From positions 33,474 to 97,473 of the forward strand of contig CANCVE010000005.1 of the NCBI GenBank assembly GCA_947381435.1: DNA of 64,000 bases, read 5' to 3'. Positions 59,600 through 64,000 of this stretch are shown piece by piece. The translations under genes were made by a program, and so were the position numbers. The notes beneath the pieces are model-generated. The model ran no database searches. It was not told the DNA's origin and worked only from the letters and a program-made list of their open reading frames with translations. The DNA comes from Chitinophagaceae bacterium. Its GTDB lineage: Bacteria > Bacteroidota > Bacteroidia > Chitinophagales > Chitinophagaceae. Each line of letters starts with the position of its first letter. Within the stretch, counting starts at the first letter, position 1.

Positions 59600-59971
59600 C
59601 TAGTCCACATTTTCCTTCTTTCTAAAGAATCCTATAGCGGTTTTTAATAATCCTACAATGCCTATTTGTTTGGCAATATCTATCAACAATTCGGATTTAT
59701 TATTGGAAAAAGGAGAAAACAATCCAACTACATCTTTTAGAACGTTCCAAGAACGACCCGTAATTTTTGAATTAATAAACGCAGGAATTACAATGCCTGT
59801 AGCAGATTTAAAAGTTTCTTTAGGCAAATCTTGCAACCTAAGTTCCAACTCTTGCTCTCTTTGTTTAATGCGTTTACGCACAAGCTTGATGGCAAGTTGC
59901 GCCTCTTGTACTGTATTAATCTTGATATCTTCAGTTGATAGTTTCAATTTCATCCTCCTTTTCTTTTTCAA
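59600..59971 (-). CDS. Hypothetical small protein
   Basis: ORF 123 aa; start may be the internal ATG at 59953; overlaps the upstream gene. Confidence 0.55.
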   Translation of the reverse strand: MKKKRRMKLKLSTEDIKINTVQEAQLAIKLVRKRIKQREQELELRLQDLPKETFKSATGIVIPAFINSKITGRSWNVLKDVVGLFSPFSNNKSELLIDIAKQIGIVGLLKTAIGFFRKKENVD

Positions 59972-60308
59972 AGAATACCCTGATAATGGTATCTCCTACC
60001 CATTTTTCTATCAGCGTTTTTCTAAATTTAAAAATCAACAGTAGTATTAACAAATAAAACGCAGCTACAATGCCAAAGCCACAATATAAACTACCCGTAA
60101 GGCTTGCAAACAAATAGCCTCCCATCATACTTATAAACAATAGCACGAAGAAACTAAATAGACCAAGGATTAACCCGGTAAAAAGCAGCCCTGTCAATCG
60201 TGCAGTTTTCTCAGCTGTTTGCAATTTCAGTAGCAGCAGCCTGTCTTTAATGTAAAGTTCTATTTGTTCCTTACTCTCCGAAAAGTAGGAGGATTCTTCG
60301 TTTTCCAT
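59931..60308 (-). CDS. Phage-holin-family-like membrane protein
   Basis: ORF 125 aa; two TM helices, ESKEQIELYIKDRLLLLKLQTAEK. Confidence 0.6.
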   Translation of the reverse strand: MENEESSYFSESKEQIELYIKDRLLLLKLQTAEKTARLTGLLFTGLILGLFSFFVLLFISMMGGYLFASLTGSLYCGFGIVAAFYLLILLLIFKFRKTLIEKWVGDTIIRVFFEKEKEDEIETIN

Positions 60309-60345
60309 GATATTAATAGTTGGAGGGCGTGAGTTAAAAGAAGTG

Positions 60346-60422
60346 AGTCGAAAGTCGAAAGTTAAAAGTAAGTAGCGTAATTATAATTGGAACAATTTAC
60401 TTTCAACTTTCGACTTTCAACT
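60346..60422. repeat. Imperfect inverted repeat built from cgaaagt heptamers
   Basis: agtcgaaagtcgaaagttaaaagtaa (60346-60371) versus ttactttcaactttcgactttcaact (60397-60422), 24/26 complementary. Confidence 0.75.
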
Positions 60423-60432
60423 TTCCGCTTAT

Positions 60433-60684
60433 TTATGAAATGATTGTTTCAGCCACTTTGTTTTCTGCTTCTTCGGCAACGGCTTTTCCTTTTTCCATCA
60501 GGTCTCTAAACTGTTTTTCTAGTTCATCTAATCTAGTTTTCAGGTCACTTCCTAGTTTTTCGGCGGTATCTTTTGCGTCGGCCATCACCTCCTTTCCCTT
60601 ATCGCTACTTAAAAACATGGCTATTGCGGCACCTGCGGCTGCACCAACTATTATACCGCTCCAAAACTTTTGATTGCTATTCAT
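60433..60684 (-). CDS. YtxH domain-containing protein
   Basis: MNSNQKFWSGIIVGAAAGAAIAMFLSSDKGKEVMADAKDTAEKLGSDLKTRL; ATG at 60684 preferred over the ORF-track start. Confidence 0.85.
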   Translation of the reverse strand: MNSNQKFWSGIIVGAAAGAAIAMFLSSDKGKEVMADAKDTAEKLGSDLKTRLDELEKQFRDLMEKGKAVAEEAENKVAETIIS

Positions 60685-60758
60685 AACCTTTAATTTTAAA
60701 TAATACCCTATTTTTATTTTTCGTAAATGTACTACTTTCATTCTTACTGGTATTAAAC

Positions 60759-61811
60759 ATGGCAATTAAAAGACAGGGTTCTGTAAATCGTTATTTATTT
60801 CTTACAATTATTATTGTCTTTGCTGGCGCCTTGCTTTGGAGCATGATGGAGTTTTTTACTGCCTTTCTGGGTGCTACCATGTTTTATGTATTGAGCAAAC
60901 AATCAGCAAACTGGCTTATTCTAAAAAGGAAGTGGAAGCCTAGTATCGTTGCAATCCTCATTATCCTTATTTCATTTTTTATCATCTTAGTACCCATTGG
61001 CATTGTAGCTACGATGCTCTACGAGAAAATTATTAGTGTAGCCCTAAGCCCTACTACACTCATTAAACCCATCAAAGAACTTGGCGAACTAGCAGAAAAA
61101 CGCTATCACATCAACATTGTAAATAGTAGCATTAGTGGCATTCAGGAATTTGCTACTCGCTTTGTTTCGTCGGTATTAAATACCAGTATCAACTTTTTCA
61201 CCACCATCAGTATGCTTTACTTTTTCCTATTCTTTATGATTGTAAATATCAATAAAATGGAAGAGGCTGTTTCAGAATACCTTCCCTTTAAGCAAAGCCA
61301 TATAAAATTATTCAGTACCGAACTAAAATCTCAAACCATTGGCAATTCGGTTGGCATTCCGCTTATCATCATTATGCACGTTATCCTTGCTTTTCTGGCT
61401 TATTTGATTGCTGGAGTGGCAGACCCAGTTTTTTGGGGAGTTATTACAGGTTTTGCTTCTATCATCCCCTTGGTGGGTAGTGCTTTGGTGTGGTTGCCCA
61501 TTGCGGCTTATACTTTATTGAACGGCCATACTTGGCAAGGAAGTTTTATTGGTGGTTGGGGTGTTTTGGTAATTGGCACTAGCGATAACCTAATAAGGTT
61601 TTTATTAGCCAAGAAAATGGCAGATGTTCATCCGATTGTTACAGTACTTGGGGTGATTCTTGGCTTGAAGTATTTTGGAATGACTGGTCTAATTTTCGGT
61701 CCATTAATCATTTCTTACTTTCTTATTTTGATTAAAATATACCATATCGAGTACCAATTGGTGCCAACTAGTGTAGACGATGTGAAAGAAGAACTTGAAG
61801 AGCTACATTAA
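60759..61811 (+). CDS. AI-2E family transporter
   Basis: ORF 350 aa; polytopic, ADPVFWGVITGFASIIPLVGSALVWLPIA, IFGPLIISYF. Confidence 0.9.
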   Translation: MAIKRQGSVNRYLFLTIIIVFAGALLWSMMEFFTAFLGATMFYVLSKQSANWLILKRKWKPSIVAILIILISFFIILVPIGIVATMLYEKIISVALSPTTLIKPIKELGELAEKRYHINIVNSSISGIQEFATRFVSSVLNTSINFFTTISMLYFFLFFMIVNINKMEEAVSEYLPFKQSHIKLFSTELKSQTIGNSVGIPLIIIMHVILAFLAYLIAGVADPVFWGVITGFASIIPLVGSALVWLPIAAYTLLNGHTWQGSFIGGWGVLVIGTSDNLIRFLLAKKMADVHPIVTVLGVILGLKYFGMTGLIFGPLIISYFLILIKIYHIEYQLVPTSVDDVKEELEELH

Positions 61812-61825
61812 CTGAATTTAAAGAG

Positions 61826-61970
61826 CGTTTCACCACAAAGGACAATAGGAAAAAACAAGGGACACCAAGATATATGGCGTCCCTGTTGGTATAATTCTAC
61901 ACAATTATTTCCCTATAAACCTAGTCTTCCTTGTGAAATACTTAGTGTGCTATGTGGTAAAAAGCATTTC
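61826..61970. repeat. Possible second copy of the palindromic intergenic element seen at 37834-38002
   Basis: tttcaccacaaaggacaatagg ... ccttgtgaaatacttagtgtgctatgtggtaaa; core ataattctacacaattat resembles the reverse complement of acaattatgtagaattt in the first copy. Confidence 0.4.
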
Positions 61971-63530
61971 CTATCCTACATTTTCAGGGCGCATTTGTGG
62001 GAAGAACAATACATCCTGAATACTCGGACTATTGGTCATCAACATACAAAGTCTATCTATCCCAATACCGATACCACTTGTTGGCGGCATACCATATTCT
62101 AAGGCACGCAAAAAGTCGTTATCAATAAACATGGCCTCGTCATCGCCACGTTCCATCAGTTTGGCCTGCTCTTCAAAACGCTGACGTTGATCTATCGGAT
62201 CATTCAATTCGCTGTAGGCGTTGGCAATCTCCTTTCCGTTTACCATCAATTCAAAACGTTCTACCAATCCTTCCTTGCTACGGTGCTTTTTGGTAAGCGG
62301 ACTCATTTCCACCGGATAATCAATAATAAAAGTAGGTTGTATGTACGTATGCTCGCTGGTAGCACCAAATATTTCATCAATCAATTTTCCCTTACCAATG
62401 TTTGTAGGAACGCCTATTTCCAGTTGTTTACAAACATCCCTCAATCCAGCTTCATCTTTATCGCTCACATCAATTCCTGTATTTTCTTTAATGGCTTCAT
62501 GAATGCTGATGCGCTTAAACGGTGCTTTAAAGCTGATGGTTTTATCGCCCACTGTAACTTCTGTAGTTCCGTGCAAGGCAATGGCAATCTGCTCAAATAG
62601 TTGCTCTGTTATTTCCATCATCCAATAATAATCCTTGTAGGCGGTGTACCATTCTAGCACGGTAAACTCTGGGTTGTGCGTTCTGTCCATCCCCTCATTG
62701 CGGAAGTTTCGGCTAAACTCATACACCCAATCAAAGCCTCCAACAATCAATCTTTTCAAATACAATTCATTAGCAATACGCAGATACAAAGGAATATCCA
62801 AAGCATTGTGGTGCGTAATAAATGGCCTTGCCGCTGCCCCTCCAGGAATACTTTGCAGCACAGGTGTATCAACTTCCAATGCACCATGACCATTTAAAAA
62901 AGTACGGATGGTATTCATCAAAGTGGTACGCTTTACAAACGTATCCTTCACCGAAGGGTTAATAACTAAGTCTACATAACGCTGACGGTAACGGAATTCA
63001 GGATCAGTTACTTCATCAAAAACATTTCCTTCTTCGTCTCTTTTCACCACTGGCAATGGCTTCAACGACTTAGCCAATAAGGTTATAGATTGTGTGTGCA
63101 AGGAAGTTTCACCCGTTTTAGTGATGAATACATATCCAGTAACACCAATAAAATCGCCCAAATCCAAGCCATGCTTTATTACATTATCCCAGAGTGATTT
63201 GTCTTCTTCTGGGCAGATGTCATCGCGTTTTACGTACAATTGAATGATGCCTTTACTATCTTGTATCTTAATAAAAAATACTTTACCCTTATCGTTAATG
63301 CTCATGATTCTGCCAGCAAGGCAAACATTGGCAAACCCTTCCAGTGGATTTTCGATGGCAATTCCAGCTTCTTCCAGTCTTTTCACCTCTGCATTATAGG
63401 CTTCTTTTACGGGTGTGGAATAATGCGAAACAGGGTATAATGCCGCAGGATATGCATCTATGCCAGCAGCTTGTAGTTTGGCTAATTTTTCTCTTCTTAC
63501 TAGTTCTTGTTCACTTAAATGTGCGCTCAT
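61971..63530 (-). CDS. lysS: Lysyl-tRNA synthetase, class II
   Basis: ORF to 63566; MSAHLSEQELVRREKLAKLQAAGIDAYP from 63530; YEFSRNFRNEGMDRTHNPEFTVLEWYTAY, PTSGIGIGIDRLCMLMTN. Confidence 0.96.
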   Translation of the reverse strand: MSAHLSEQELVRREKLAKLQAAGIDAYPAALYPVSHYSTPVKEAYNAEVKRLEEAGIAIENPLEGFANVCLAGRIMSINDKGKVFFIKIQDSKGIIQLYVKRDDICPEEDKSLWDNVIKHGLDLGDFIGVTGYVFITKTGETSLHTQSITLLAKSLKPLPVVKRDEEGNVFDEVTDPEFRYRQRYVDLVINPSVKDTFVKRTTLMNTIRTFLNGHGALEVDTPVLQSIPGGAAARPFITHHNALDIPLYLRIANELYLKRLIVGGFDWVYEFSRNFRNEGMDRTHNPEFTVLEWYTAYKDYYWMMEITEQLFEQIAIALHGTTEVTVGDKTISFKAPFKRISIHEAIKENTGIDVSDKDEAGLRDVCKQLEIGVPTNIGKGKLIDEIFGATSEHTYIQPTFIIDYPVEMSPLTKKHRSKEGLVERFELMVNGKEIANAYSELNDPIDQRQRFEEQAKLMERGDDEAMFIDNDFLRALEYGMPPTSGIGIGIDRLCMLMTNSPSIQDVLFFPQMRPENVG

Positions 63531-64000
63531 TAATCTTATTTTATGGGTGGCAAAGATATAGTTCAAGGCAATTACATTTTTTTGTGTGCCAAATCCTTTG
63601 TGTGTATGGGTGCATACCTACTAAATGGCTAGCAGAATGTAAATTTAAAAAGTGGGGTGTCAGGTTGAGGCATTAATTAATGTTCTCAAGTTTGTTGTCC
63701 TTCGATAAACTCAGGATTACAATGAAAAATATTCACTTCTAAAACTTGAGATTCTATACTTAATGCATAAGGGAGACAATTAGATTGCTAATGACGAGTC
63801 TGCAAAGGGTTGAAATTCAATAGTGATAATTTAGCCTGTTTGCCCTTCGACAGCTACCGTGTACACACATCTTTCAAGTTCCAGTTTGATAACGTGTTTT
63901 ATGTTTGCGTTATCATCTTTTTCAAGGTCCATCCTTTATAAATAGTGGAGAATTCATCCAATCCTGCTATGATGGTTGTCATTCCTGCCTTTCTCTGGGA

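Noticed and set aside
59931-60765. Prophage remnant suggested by the holin-like and YtxH genes
   Set aside because: No phage structural, integrase or lysis genes nearby; such small membrane proteins are common chromosomal genes in Bacteroidota.
63670-63760. ctcaagttt / aaacttgag inverted repeat with a ccttcgataaactcaggattaca motif
   Set aside because: Arms only about 9 bp; looks like a decayed copy of a common intergenic repeat and cannot be assessed without a genome search.
1-64000. tRNA, rRNA, tmRNA or transposase genes
   Set aside because: None could be recognised by eye in the intergenic regions or the ORF track; a covariance-model scan would be needed to exclude small RNAs.

Overview
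AT-rich Bacteroidota chromosome segment, with gene content typical of the Chitinophagaceae/Sphingobacteriia. Left third (1-22.2 kb): a minus-strand exopolysaccharide/O-antigen-type cluster with Wza, Wzc (BY-kinase), an asparagine synthetase-GT4 fusion, the Wzm/Wzt ABC exporter, many glycosyltransferases including a GT10-like enzyme, three acyltransferase-3 proteins and a hexapeptide acetyltransferase. Middle: housekeeping genes (obgE, fusA, gapA, ffh), a SemiSWEET, a NYN/PIN-RNase-like protein, a sialate O-acetylesterase, an amidase and an LptD-like protein. 42-55 kb: a pectin-type polysaccharide utilisation locus (GH30, SGNH/CE12, beta-helix lipoprotein, SusD, SusC, CE8 pectinesterase with a T9SS tail). 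Right end: SNF2/SWIM helicase, small envelope proteins, AI-2E family transporter, lysS. The most unusual signal is a set of four separate intergenic arrays (14973-15161, 30376-30564, 38100-38330, 42148-42378). Each is made of 9-11 degenerate tandem units of exactly 21 bp. The unit sequence is private to each locus, but period, size and position near gene 3' ends are shared. The units mix two or more sub-types, are rich in inverted repeats, and keep long heptapeptide-periodic open frames. I know of no described family matching this and flag it as the main candidate for a new system. All calls come from reading the sequence and the supplied ORF track; no searches were run.
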